Of a DNA stretch of 64,000 bases, positions 51,806-60,963 are shown one piece after another. Source of the DNA: Butyrivibrio sp. XPD2006 (GTDB lineage: Bacteria; Bacillota; Clostridia; Lachnospirales; Lachnospiraceae); the NCBI RefSeq assembly GCF_000420865.1, contig NZ_ATVT01000004.1:124001-188000 (forward strand), written 5' to 3'. Both the position numbers and the translations under genes were made by a program. Numbering within the stretch: position 1 is the stretch's first letter; every line of letters starts with the position of its first letter. The notes below the pieces were generated by a model, which saw nothing but the letters and a program-made list of their open reading frames with translations, was not told the DNA's origin and did not search any database.

Positions 51806-53056
51806 TTATTCTTCTGTTGGTTCAATCGAAGGCTCAGCATCCTCTGCGGGAGCATTATTCTCCTCTGCAGGAGTCTCCTCTGCCTCAGGCTCTTTGGCAG
51901 CTTCCTCTTCCTTCTTATCTTCCTCAGGCTTCTTAACCGTATCGGTAAGATCTTCCAGAAGAATGGTCATCATATCCTCTTCGCTTGGCTCTGCCATAGC
52001 AGCAATTCTTCTGGCCTGGTTGGTGATGATCTCCTCAAAGAGGTTTCTGACTTCTCTTGCGTTAGCGAAGTTATCGATGTTCTCGATCTTCCTTGCTGTG
52101 ATAAGAGCTCTGATCTGGTGCTTAACATCTTCAGGAACTATGTAGTCGTACTTCTTGCAGTTCATGTTGAAGATCTCTTCAAGCTCATCAATGTTGTAGT
52201 CAGGGAACTCAATGTACTTGTTGAATCTGGACTTCAGTCCCGGGTTGGAATCGATAAACTTCTTCATAGGCTCTGTATAGCCTGCTACGATAACAACAAA
52301 GTCATCTCTGTTGTCTTCCATAGCCTTGAGGATCGTATCGATGGCCTCCTGACCGAAAGCATCATCCTTCTGAGCCAGTGCATAAGCCTCATCAATGAAG
52401 AGCACTCCGCCCTTGGCCTTGGCAATCTGCTCCTGAGTCTTGATGGCTGTCTGGCCTACATATCCGGCAACAAGTCCGGAGCGATCCACCTCAACCAGCT
52501 GTCCCTTGGAAAGAACACCAATCTGTTTGTATATCTGAGCTATGATCCTGGCTACAGTTGTCTTACCTGTTCCTGGATTACCTGTAAATACCAGATGGAG
52601 AGATACGGGAACTGACTTAAGTCCCTGTTCCTGTCTTGCCTTCTGTACCTTAACAAAAGCCGTGAGTTCTTTTACATCGTCCTTAATTGTAGTAAGGCCT
52701 ATGAGCTTATCAAGGGTCTCCATGGGATCCTCTTCTGGCTCCTTGGGCGCCTCGGGTTCTGCGGGCTTTACATTTCCGTCTTTTGCAAAAAGAGCTTTAG
52801 CCTCCTCGAGAGCATCATTGGCGCTTGTTACTGCATCCTTGTTTCCGTTTTTGGCCTCCTCGGCTCTTGCCTTATCTTCCGGAGGAATATATACGCTTCC
52901 GTTCTTAGGACCTTCCTGCACAGGTTTGCTATCCGGTGCACCTGACTCCGGAGTTGAAGAAGGTGCTGTGAAGAAGTCTCCGTACAGACTTCCAAGAAGG
53001 TCTCTCTGCATATTTGTGATCTTATTAAGTGTTTCTAATTCTTTATTTCTATCCAT
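51806..53056 (-). CDS. CbxX/CfqX (SpoVK-like) AAA+ ATPase with acidic tails
   Basis: 416 residues. The AAA domain (about 120-345) has Walker A FTGNPGTGKTTVAR near 160, Walker B GGVLFIDEAYALA, the pore-loop segment GLVAGYVGQTA and sensor 1 VIVAGY. It is framed by a low-complexity N-terminal arm (about 25-115, rich in Pro/Glu/Lys/Ala) and an acidic Glu/Ala/Pro tail (about 365-416). Relatives remodel Rubisco (CbbX), act in spore formation (SpoVK) or serve type VII secretion (EccA); none of these partners is seen here. It begins one base after the DUF5722 gene ends, so it is the last gene of a seven-gene run. Confidence 0.85.
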   Translation of the reverse strand: MDRNKELETLNKITNMQRDLLGSLYGDFFTAPSSTPESGAPDSKPVQEGPKNGSVYIPPEDKARAEEAKNGNKDAVTSANDALEEAKALFAKDGNVKPAEPEAPKEPEEDPMETLDKLIGLTTIKDDVKELTAFVKVQKARQEQGLKSVPVSLHLVFTGNPGTGKTTVARIIAQIYKQIGVLSKGQLVEVDRSGLVAGYVGQTAIKTQEQIAKAKGGVLFIDEAYALAQKDDAFGQEAIDTILKAMEDNRDDFVVIVAGYTEPMKKFIDSNPGLKSRFNKYIEFPDYNIDELEEIFNMNCKKYDYIVPEDVKHQIRALITARKIENIDNFANAREVRNLFEEIITNQARRIAAMAEPSEEDMMTILLEDLTDTVKKPEEDKKEEEAAKEPEAEETPAEENNAPAEDAEPSIEPTEE

Positions 53057-53057
53057 A

Positions 53058-54707
53058 TCAGTCGTTCAAAAACCAGCCGTTTCTAGACAGGAATGTTCTG
53101 TTTGTTACAAGGGCATTTACGTCCTGTCCAATAATCTGTGATGCCTGTGCCTTAACTGCAGCAGCATTTCCTGTTCCAAGATTTTTGTAAGCATCATAAG
53201 ACATCTTCTTGCTGCCGTCAAGGTTCTTAAGTCCCTGAGCTATATGACTCTCCATCTCGTGGGCATCGTCAGTCTCTCTAAAGAGAATGAAGCTTGTGAT
53301 GTAAGGGTTGTTCTCAGCCATTGTGTAGGCATATACGATAGATGCCAGCTGTGCATCCTCGCCAAAGCTTGATGTATAACCAATCTCTGAGAGAGAAATA
53401 TTTCTGACCTGTCCCGCAGGATTGAGGAAGGATGCCTGACACATGTAATCTGTAAGGATGTAAACGTTCTCCATTGTAATGTATGGAGTTGAAAGTGATG
53501 TGTTTACATACTGTGACTGCTGCTTCCACGCGTATGGATCAAAGAGAGGTGCATTGTATGGATGAACTGAAAGTGACCAGTCAATGTTACCCTCACGGTT
53601 GATGTAATAGTTGAATCTGTCCATGTACTCCTTTGAAAGGAAGCATCCAGGATTTGACTTTCTGTTCCACTCCTGATCGAAAGATGTGTAAACTCTTGCA
53701 TTGGCGTTTACAGACTTAATCTCGTTGTAGAAAATACGGAAAGCCTTAACATACTCACTTACGTTGAGCTCGATATTTGTTGAATTGAGGTAATACCACT
53801 CGGTTCTTGCGTTTACTTCGTTGCCGATAACCCAGTTATCAACTGTTCCGTAAGCGCCGCCTGAATATCTCTGAGCGAGGAAAGCTGCAATAGCCTTAAG
53901 ATGCTGTGTGCCGCCGTCCTCCTTGGTATTCATGGCATATCCCGGGCAAACATGTGCATCCCTTGAAAGCGGATGGATGAGGTCTGCAGCAGCTTCTGTC
54001 TTGTTGTTGAGGATTGTCATTGTGAGCTGGAAGTTGTTGATGCTACACCAGCGAACAAAACCGTCATACTGAGCAAGAGCTGCTCCGTTGAACTGATAGT
54101 CAACGCCGTTATATGAGAAGGGAACTACATTTGATCCGTCTCCGGGTCCTACAATATCTCCCATGTAAAGGTTATAAACCATCTGAGCAACACCGAGATC
54201 TTTGAATGTAGCTGCATCTGCGCTGTTAGGAAGGATACCCTTCATACCATGGTCATTTCTGGCAACAGTCTTGGTTGCTTTGGCTTCCGGATTGGTGATG
54301 TAATGCTCATCACTTACCTGAACCATTGAACCACTCTTAACAGCTACAAGGAACTTCTTGGAAAGATTAGACTCAGCAGTGTAATGATTGAGCGGGAATG
54401 TAAAGGTTGCATTTGTCCCCGCTGCAGTCTCGGCAACGATCTTGCCTACACAGCCGTCCTGATAAACCTCATCTGCATAGAGGTAGAACTTACCGTCGGA
54501 TGAAGACGGAACCGAACTACATGATACATTGACAACAACGTTGTCCCCCTGAATTGTGCAGGATGTGATGCTGACCGGTCTGCCTGCTGCCTCAGCAACA
54601 GCCCCCTTGTATCCGGCAGTTACAACCGCACTCTTTGCAGCAACAGTCATAGTAACTGCAACCATTGCACCTGCAAGAATCCTTTTCATTAAACCTTTTT
54701 TCTTCAC
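53058..54707 (-). CDS. Secreted DUF5722 protein with GH-A-like barrel
   Basis: 549 residues starting at GTG with GGAGG six bases upstream. A signal peptide (about 1-40) is followed by a beta-domain (about 42-140) and a TIM-barrel-like domain (about 145-515). DNWVIGNEVNARTEW resembles the strand-4 acid/base NE of clan GH-A, and ISLSEIGYTSS resembles the strand-7 nucleophile Glu. Family members occur in Lachnospiraceae and some Bacteroidetes; activity is not established. I infer a secreted glycoside hydrolase. It lies between the flavodiiron and AAA ATPase genes, with 23- and 1-base gaps. Confidence 0.8.
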   Translation of the reverse strand: MKKKGLMKRILAGAMVAVTMTVAAKSAVVTAGYKGAVAEAAGRPVSITSCTIQGDNVVVNVSCSSVPSSSDGKFYLYADEVYQDGCVGKIVAETAAGTNATFTFPLNHYTAESNLSKKFLVAVKSGSMVQVSDEHYITNPEAKATKTVARNDHGMKGILPNSADAATFKDLGVAQMVYNLYMGDIVGPGDGSNVVPFSYNGVDYQFNGAALAQYDGFVRWCSINNFQLTMTILNNKTEAAADLIHPLSRDAHVCPGYAMNTKEDGGTQHLKAIAAFLAQRYSGGAYGTVDNWVIGNEVNARTEWYYLNSTNIELNVSEYVKAFRIFYNEIKSVNANARVYTSFDQEWNRKSNPGCFLSKEYMDRFNYYINREGNIDWSLSVHPYNAPLFDPYAWKQQSQYVNTSLSTPYITMENVYILTDYMCQASFLNPAGQVRNISLSEIGYTSSFGEDAQLASIVYAYTMAENNPYITSFILFRETDDAHEMESHIAQGLKNLDGSKKMSYDAYKNLGTGNAAAVKAQASQIIGQDVNALVTNRTFLSRNGWFLND

Positions 54708-54730
54708 AACAAACCTCCAACTTGTTACAC

Positions 54731-55927
54731 TTATGCGCTTACTATTGCATCAGTGAAGTTATTAAGCGCATCTGCATCTGTCGCATGAAGTGCGCTCTTG
54801 ATTGTTAGTACGTTCTCAAGAACAGTTACATTCTTAAGTGCGGAAAGCTTCTCACTCATGAGCTTTCCTGTTACCGGCGCCCATGTGCCGTTCTGAGCAA
54901 GGGCAAATACCCTGTTCTGCACACCAAGTGCCGCCATATCGGTGATGAAGTTCTCCATTGGCGGATATACTCCGTTGTTGTAAGTAGGGCACATCAGGAC
55001 TATCTTCCTCGCGCGCCATACTTCACCGATCAGATATGACACATCCGTTCCGGACACATCATAAACCCTAACATTACCTGCGCCCTTATCACGGAGCTGC
55101 GCAGCCACTGCCTCTGCAGCGCTGGCTGTATGTCCGTAAAGACTGCCATATACTACTATAACACTATCTTCCTCAGATTCATAGGTGCTCCATTTCTGAT
55201 ATTTCCCGAGGATCACATCAAGGTTTTTTCTCCATACGGGACCGTGAAGAGGAAGGAGCATCTGAATATCAAGTCCTGCTGCCTTTTTGAGAACAGCCTG
55301 GACCTGAGGTCCGTACTTTCCAACTATATTAGCATAATATCTTCTGGCTGAGGCAAGAAAATCTTTCTCGAAATCAAATTCATCTGCGAATATTCCGCCG
55401 TCCAGAGCTCCGAAGGTACCAAAAGCATCTGCGGACAAAAGAGCTTTATTCTTGTCGTCATACGCAAACAATACTTCCGGCCAGTGAACCATTGGAGCTG
55501 CCACAAAACTGAAAGTATGAGAACCTGTTGAGAGTGTATCCCCCTCTTTGACCTCAAATTTGTTAAAGTCCGCTGTCTGAGGGAAGAACTGCTGCATGAA
55601 TGTAAATGTCTGCTTGCCTCCAACCACGGTTACCTCAGGGAAAAGAGCTACCACCTTATCGATAAGTGAACAGTGATCCGGCTCCATATGAAGCACTACA
55701 AGGTAATCGAGCTTTCTGCCTGCAAGAGCGTCTTTCAGATTCTCAATATACTGGTCAGCTACGGTAATGTCTGCCGTATCGAATACTGCAGTCTTATCAT
55801 CATCTATAAAATAGCTGTTATAAGATACCCCCTCCGGAATCGGGAAAATGTTCTCAAATCTCTCAAGTCTTCTGTCGCTTCCTCCGATCCAGAAAATTCC
55901 GTCTGCAACTTTTTTAATTCCCTTCAT
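54731..55927 (-). CDS. Flavodiiron protein (FprA family A-type flavoprotein)
   Basis: 398 residues. A metallo-beta-lactamase-like domain (about 1-245) carries the diiron ligands in VLHMEPDHCSL (His80, Glu82, Asp84, His85), MVHWPEVL, LSADAFGTFG and PLHGPVWR. The flavodoxin domain (about 255-398) has the FMN loop YGSLYGHTASAAE. The enzyme reduces oxygen or nitric oxide to harmless products in anaerobes. It follows the hybrid kinase gene by 23 bases and precedes the DUF5722 gene. The flavin reductase four genes upstream could supply electrons, but this is inference. Confidence 0.92.
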   Translation of the reverse strand: MKGIKKVADGIFWIGGSDRRLERFENIFPIPEGVSYNSYFIDDDKTAVFDTADITVADQYIENLKDALAGRKLDYLVVLHMEPDHCSLIDKVVALFPEVTVVGGKQTFTFMQQFFPQTADFNKFEVKEGDTLSTGSHTFSFVAAPMVHWPEVLFAYDDKNKALLSADAFGTFGALDGGIFADEFDFEKDFLASARRYYANIVGKYGPQVQAVLKKAAGLDIQMLLPLHGPVWRKNLDVILGKYQKWSTYESEEDSVIVVYGSLYGHTASAAEAVAAQLRDKGAGNVRVYDVSGTDVSYLIGEVWRARKIVLMCPTYNNGVYPPMENFITDMAALGVQNRVFALAQNGTWAPVTGKLMSEKLSALKNVTVLENVLTIKSALHATDADALNNFTDAIVSA

Positions 55928-55950
55928 GTCAAAAACTCCTCTCTGATGTT

Positions 55951-58900
55951 TTATTTTTTGAACTCGCTGATAGTCTTTTCAACCACCTTAATGTCGATAG
56001 GCTTTGTAACATGTGCATTCATTCCGGCATCAAAAGCCTGCTGAACATCGTCTGCGTATGCATTCGCCGTCATGGCTATGATAGGAATTCTCTGGGCCCA
56101 GTCGGTACCCAGCGCTCTTATGGCTGCTGCCGCCTCATATCCGTTCATAACAGGCATCTGAATATCCATAAGTATCATATCATAGTCGCCTTCATTTGCG
56201 GCTTTAAACATTTCAACAACTTCCTGACCGTTAACGCCTCTTGTAACTTTAGCCCCGTACATATCCATGAGCTCGATGAGGATATCGGCGTTGATATCGT
56301 TGTCCTCCGCAGCAAGGAACTTCATGCCCTCAAGAGGATTCTTGGGTTCTTCTTCAGGCCCTGTCTCTATCTTGGCTATCCTGTCTATTGTTGATCTTAA
56401 ATTGTACGGCAGAACAGGCTTTTGCATAACCTCATTACAGCCGGCCTCTCTGAGAGCATCCTCATTTTTCTCAAAGAAGTCAGTTACTGCAAGAATTACA
56501 CTATGATGGCTCTTATCTTTCTTTCTGATATTCCTTATCAGCTCGGCAGGTTCCATATCATCATAGTTTTCATCCACAATTATAAGGTCGTAAGCCTTTC
56601 CCTCATCCGCCATCTCCTCTACCAGTTTGAGGGCTTCATATCCGCCGGTGGCCACCGTAGAATCAAGCAGATCATTTTTGTATTTTTGCTTATAAACCTT
56701 ATCATCTGACATGCTTCCGTTGACAGTAAGCAGTGTACGCATTCCATGGGCCTTCCAGAAATCCACGTTCTGAGTCTCTACAGCCTTAAGACGCAGATTT
56801 ACAATGAAGGTACTTCCCTTTCCTTCCTCTGACTCAACCCTGATGGTTCCGCCCATCAGTTCAACCAGACTCTTGGTTATAGCCATACCAAGTCCTGTTC
56901 CCTGAATAGTCTTGGTTGCGCCCTTTTCCTCTCTGGAGAACGCATCAAATATCTTGTCCTTATACTCAGGCTTCATACCAATTCCATTATCAGCTATTGT
57001 GAACTTCACATTCTGGTATCCTTCTGAAGAAGAATCCGACTCTGATATTGTAAAATCGATCTTCCCGCCTTCAGGTGTGTATTTCACTGCATTTCCGAGA
57101 ATGTTCATAAGGATCTCATTGACCCTCTGCTTATCAGCCATGAAAATATCATGCTGCATGTTTTCAATCTTTACAGTATAGGTCTGATCCTTAGCCTTTG
57201 CCTGGAAGCTGATTACAGAGTTGATCTCCTCAAGAAGCAGTCCTAAAGCCATCTCCTGAATATCCAGAGTGGTCTTGCCCGACTCGATCTTACTCATATC
57301 AAGGACATCATTAAGAAGTGCCAAAAGATTATGAGACGCCAATGATATCTTATATGTATACTCTTTTACTTTATCAGGCTCATCCGCATGTTTATCAATA
57401 AGCAGATTAAAGCCTGTAATGGCATTCATAGGTGTCCTGAAGTCATGAGACATGTTGGCCAAAAAGCTTGTCTTGGCCTTATTTGCGGTCTCAGCTGCAC
57501 TGAGGGCTTCCTGAAGCTGGTGATTACGCCTGAACTCCTGAGTTCTGTCATAGAGAGCCACAGCCATTCTTTTGCCGCCGTCATCAATGGTGGATACAAT
57601 AACACCACGATAGTACAGATGCTCATTTGTCCTGACGTTCTCAAATCTTATCTCGTCAAATATCTGTGTTTCGCCTGTTTTCCTTGCGTCTTCAAATCCT
57701 TTGCTCAGCCTCTTTTCCTCTCCTTCTCTCTGAGCCTTAACAAGGTTTCTTATATCCTCCTTAAGCTCATCCATCGGAATTCCAAGGACGGTCTCAGCAT
57801 TGGCTGTTATAAAGCTTGGCGCATACCCGTCTCCGCTGATAACGGCGAGGATATCATTGTTCTTCTCAACCACAAAGTCAAAGAGCCACTCTCTGTAATG
57901 GATATCGTTATCCTTGAGCATGAGCTGCTCTTTATTCATCTTGTCAATCTCCCGAACCATGTTGTTCAGGGTTATTGCCATGGATTCCATGGAATCGGAG
58001 AGCTGTCCCAGCTCATCTATATGGTCATCGGGATTCTTGACATCGAAATTACCCTTTTCGATCTCATGCGCCATATCGTTGATCCTGGCAATTCTCTTGC
58101 CGAATTTATTTGCAAACCTTTGGCCGAATATAAATGCCGCCAGGAAAAGAACCAGCGCAATTACAATGACTGAAAGAAGAATGCTGTAAACGTCAGCTGT
58201 GATCTCATTTCTGTCCACATAGTAGTATAAGGTCCAGCCGTTTGCTGTATCCTCCGACTCGGCAATGAAGTATTCACTGGTGGCATGGAACTCTTCCACT
58301 TCCCCTGTCCTGATATTTTCTAATATTCTCTCTTCCAGGTCCGAATTATCTATCTTTCTGTGATTGATAGTCTTTCCTCTTCGGTCCAGAATTATGATTC
58401 CGTTATTGAGGTATCCCGACTTGTTGACGATAGAAAAGAACTCACTCTCTTTGACCTTCAGAGCGATCATGCCGATGCGTTTTGAGGAAGTTGCTGAATC
58501 TAGCAGCGCCTTTATCAGATACACTCCGCCTTCATCGTCAACATCCCAATAAGCACCGTACTCATGCCCGGTCTCCTCATACCACTCCTGTTCTTTATCG
58601 GTTACAGGCTTAAGAAGGAAATCTCCCATATGCTCGCCATCAATAAGGTCTGAATATATGGTAATGGACTCAATATTGGTATCGCTGCTGAGATAATACC
58701 ATATAAGGGGCTCTATCTCGTCGTTGAGCTCCTCCGTCAGGGTGTATGGATCAATGCGCACTCTCTCCAGAGCTTTTCTGAAGTCATCCTCATAGGAAAA
58801 GAACTTTACGACGTCATTTTCTTTTTTGACACCGTTTTCTATACCATAGGAAATAACATCCACGTTTCCTATCATGGCAATCTTGGTCTGTTCGATAAGA

Positions 58901-59037
58901 TTGTTTCTGGCAACGATATAGGAATAGCTGCCCAGCAATATGATGGGAATAATGATAAGCAGGGCAAAGACCCTTATAAGAGTCTTTCTTATGCTGTCCG
59001 CGTATCCGAACTTTCCGATCCTTTTAATCCTTCTCAT
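55951..59037 (-). CDS. Hybrid sensor histidine kinase with two receivers
   Basis: 1028 residues. A membrane span (about 18-38), a dCache-like extracytoplasmic domain (about 40-285), a second span and HAMP domain (about 290-370), a PAS domain (about 385-500), then HisKA with His531 in FLANMSHDFRTPMNA and HATPase_c with NAVKYTPEGG and GTGLGMAITKSLVE. The first receiver (about 765-885) has lost the usual paired acidic residues at its start, although Asp and Lys equivalents remain (LIIVDEN, MQKPV). The second (about 905-1028) is complete, with Asp958 in MILMDIQMPVMNG. It lies directly after a solute-binding protein gene (22-base gap), which suggests a ligand-sensing pair. No output regulator is adjacent. 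Confidence 0.9.
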   Translation of the reverse strand: MRRIKRIGKFGYADSIRKTLIRVFALLIIIPIILLGSYSYIVARNNLIEQTKIAMIGNVDVISYGIENGVKKENDVVKFFSYEDDFRKALERVRIDPYTLTEELNDEIEPLIWYYLSSDTNIESITIYSDLIDGEHMGDFLLKPVTDKEQEWYEETGHEYGAYWDVDDEGGVYLIKALLDSATSSKRIGMIALKVKESEFFSIVNKSGYLNNGIIILDRRGKTINHRKIDNSDLEERILENIRTGEVEEFHATSEYFIAESEDTANGWTLYYYVDRNEITADVYSILLSVIVIALVLFLAAFIFGQRFANKFGKRIARINDMAHEIEKGNFDVKNPDDHIDELGQLSDSMESMAITLNNMVREIDKMNKEQLMLKDNDIHYREWLFDFVVEKNNDILAVISGDGYAPSFITANAETVLGIPMDELKEDIRNLVKAQREGEEKRLSKGFEDARKTGETQIFDEIRFENVRTNEHLYYRGVIVSTIDDGGKRMAVALYDRTQEFRRNHQLQEALSAAETANKAKTSFLANMSHDFRTPMNAITGFNLLIDKHADEPDKVKEYTYKISLASHNLLALLNDVLDMSKIESGKTTLDIQEMALGLLLEEINSVISFQAKAKDQTYTVKIENMQHDIFMADKQRVNEILMNILGNAVKYTPEGGKIDFTISESDSSSEGYQNVKFTIADNGIGMKPEYKDKIFDAFSREEKGATKTIQGTGLGMAITKSLVELMGGTIRVESEEGKGSTFIVNLRLKAVETQNVDFWKAHGMRTLLTVNGSMSDDKVYKQKYKNDLLDSTVATGGYEALKLVEEMADEGKAYDLIIVDENYDDMEPAELIRNIRKKDKSHHSVILAVTDFFEKNEDALREAGCNEVMQKPVLPYNLRSTIDRIAKIETGPEEEPKNPLEGMKFLAAEDNDINADILIELMDMYGAKVTRGVNGQEVVEMFKAANEGDYDMILMDIQMPVMNGYEAAAAIRALGTDWAQRIPIIAMTANAYADDVQQAFDAGMNAHVTKPIDIKVVEKTISEFKK

Positions 59038-59059
59038 ATCCTTTGTTGCTCCTTATTTG

Positions 59060-60403
59060 TCACTCGTGAAGTATCTCGTACACAAGCTTGTCGACATTTG
59101 ACAGTGCCATTTCAAGACTCTCTCTCTTTAAAAGAACCTTTTGAAGCTCTCGGCCATAGGTATAATGAACACGTCTGTTGAGGTCCTGTCCCCAATCCAT
59201 CCATGGCGTATATACCAGTTCCTTTTTATAACAATCCTCTATTCCCTTAAAAGCCTCATCAACATTAAAGGCTGTATCCTCGAGATATGTCTGGCTTCCC
59301 GGACGGTCCTTCCAAAGAGCTTCCTGACCTTTAACTCTTGCAAGGGATGCCAGTACTTCTTTTGCCTTATCATAATTCATAGCGTTTGCGTTGAGTGCAA
59401 ATCCAAGGTCGCATCCGCCAATTATAGCCATTCCTTCGCCTTCGGTCCCGAAATACGGAAGTGTTCCGATGTTCATATCGGGTCTTGCCTCCCTGATAGC
59501 AACATATGTTTCCGGCGTTCCTACTATCATGGCTGCTTCTTCGCTTACAAACTCTTCAATAGCTCTTTTTCCATCTATAGTGTACATATCAGCCGTAAGC
59601 ACCCTGTGCTCTATAAGAGTCTCCCAGTCCTTCATGTATGGACGCAGCTCATCTGAAAATGTAGCTCTGCCGTACTGGAGCCTTGCGCCAAATCCGCTTC
59701 CTCTGTCGGTTGAGAAGTAATTGGCAGAAAGCACTCCCAATGCGCTGTTCGCAAATCCGTAAGGATCTTTTAAGCTGGCTGCAAGTGGCCTTATCTTGCG
59801 CACTACCCTGAAGTAGTCGCAGGCACCGATAAAAGTGCTGAAATCCGTTGGAACAGCGGCTCCCTTGGCCGTAAACATGTCTTTGTTGTAAAAAATGCAT
59901 TCAAGGTCCGAAGTGTTGGGAACAGCATAAACTGCATTTCCGTAGCCGAAAGCCACCTTGGCTTCCATGTTAAACTTCTCGGTAATATCCGACAGATTTG
60001 CAATATATCCTGTCATAGCATGTTTTTCTGCCATCTCTCCGGTAACGTAAATAATATCCGGAGCCCCCTTATATGAGAGCTTCGAATCCATAATGGGCTC
60101 GTAGTTACTCTTCCCGATATATTCAAATACAAAATTATAATTTGGAAATTCTCCGGCCAGATAGGCCTTAAGATTAGTTAGATTATCTTCGGTATACCAT
60201 GTACCGATCCTGATTGTTGTAGTTTCATCAGCAGATTCCAAATCCGCCTCGGAATCTGCTCCTTTAAGGACATGGACCTCCTGATTCTCCGCACCAAAAG
60301 ACAGGCTCGCTTTTGTGGGAATCATGCCACTAAACGCACCTGTCAGAACAGCTACTGCGGAAAAAATACTTACAAAGATCTTTCTTGGATTCCTGCTCTT
60401 CAT
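59060..60403 (-). CDS. Extracellular solute-binding protein family 1, no lipobox
   Basis: 447 residues of the SBP_bac_1 fold (TTIRIGTWYTEDNLTNLKAY, YIYVTGE-like hinge region, AMIVGTPETYVAIREA, FALNANAMNYDKAKEVLASL). This family normally binds sugars or oligosaccharides. The N-terminal hydrophobic segment (about 9-28) is not followed by a lipobox cysteine, unlike typical Gram-positive binding proteins, so it is either released or held by an uncleaved signal anchor. No permease or ATPase genes are adjacent; the next gene is the hybrid kinase. I infer a sensory co-receptor more than a transporter component. Confidence 0.83.
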   Translation of the reverse strand: MKSRNPRKIFVSIFSAVAVLTGAFSGMIPTKASLSFGAENQEVHVLKGADSEADLESADETTTIRIGTWYTEDNLTNLKAYLAGEFPNYNFVFEYIGKSNYEPIMDSKLSYKGAPDIIYVTGEMAEKHAMTGYIANLSDITEKFNMEAKVAFGYGNAVYAVPNTSDLECIFYNKDMFTAKGAAVPTDFSTFIGACDYFRVVRKIRPLAASLKDPYGFANSALGVLSANYFSTDRGSGFGARLQYGRATFSDELRPYMKDWETLIEHRVLTADMYTIDGKRAIEEFVSEEAAMIVGTPETYVAIREARPDMNIGTLPYFGTEGEGMAIIGGCDLGFALNANAMNYDKAKEVLASLARVKGQEALWKDRPGSQTYLEDTAFNVDEAFKGIEDCYKKELVYTPWMDWGQDLNRRVHYTYGRELQKVLLKRESLEMALSNVDKLVYEILHE

Positions 60404-60424
60404 ATGTCCCTCATAAGGATAGAC

Positions 60425-60931
60425 TTATCTGATCATGATCTTCTTAATCTCCCCAACGTAGACGATATGATATTCACCGTTTTTTTCAAACTCATCCACC
60501 AGACTCTTGTCTACAAAGCCATCCTCCCTGAACTCTTTTTTGTAGAGTACTTTTGCTGTTATGACATTGTCGGCTTCATCAATAAAAGGTATCCCATCAT
60601 CGTAGTTAACTGTCAGACGGGCACCTGCAATCTTATCTTCCGCTCTTCCGGAAACAGCTTCAAGATACTTAAAGGCTCCTCTGAATTCCTGCTGATTAAG
60701 AAAGCTCAGCGAAAATTCACCGGACTCATCAAGAAGCTCACTTGTGTACCTTCCACCGCGAAGGAAAATGTAAACCACTCTCTTATTCCAGAGAAAACCT
60801 GCGCCACCCCATTTGGCCGTGGTTGTGTTTACCTTGCCTCCGCTTCCTGCTGTCACAAGAAATTTGGTACCGTCAAAAGTATAAGCTCCCTGCTCGATAT
60901 CGACAGGATCAACCGGCTGAAAAACGTGCAT
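60425..60931 (-). CDS. Flavin reductase-like domain protein (flavoredoxin)
   Basis: 168 residues with the split beta-barrel flavin-binding fold: FLVTAGSGGKVNTTTAKWGG, a WNKRVVYIFLRGGRYTSELL segment and GEFSLSFLNQQEFRGAFKYL, as in flavoredoxins that bind FMN and pass electrons from NAD(P)H or ferredoxin. The C-terminal part (KNGEYHIVYVGEIKKIMI) closes the barrel. It lies between greA (32-base gap) and the solute-binding protein (21-base gap). GGAGGGT precedes the ATG. Confidence 0.82.
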   Translation of the reverse strand: MHVFQPVDPVDIEQGAYTFDGTKFLVTAGSGGKVNTTTAKWGGAGFLWNKRVVYIFLRGGRYTSELLDESGEFSLSFLNQQEFRGAFKYLEAVSGRAEDKIAGARLTVNYDDGIPFIDEADNVITAKVLYKKEFREDGFVDKSLVDEFEKNGEYHIVYVGEIKKIMIR

Positions 60932-60963
60932 GTATACCCTCCATTTCTCATTAGAGCGCCGAG

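Noticed and set aside
57388-58173. 261-codon plus-strand frame opposite the hybrid kinase.
   Set aside because: It is antisense to HisKA, PAS and HAMP coding sequence and has no recognisable domain.
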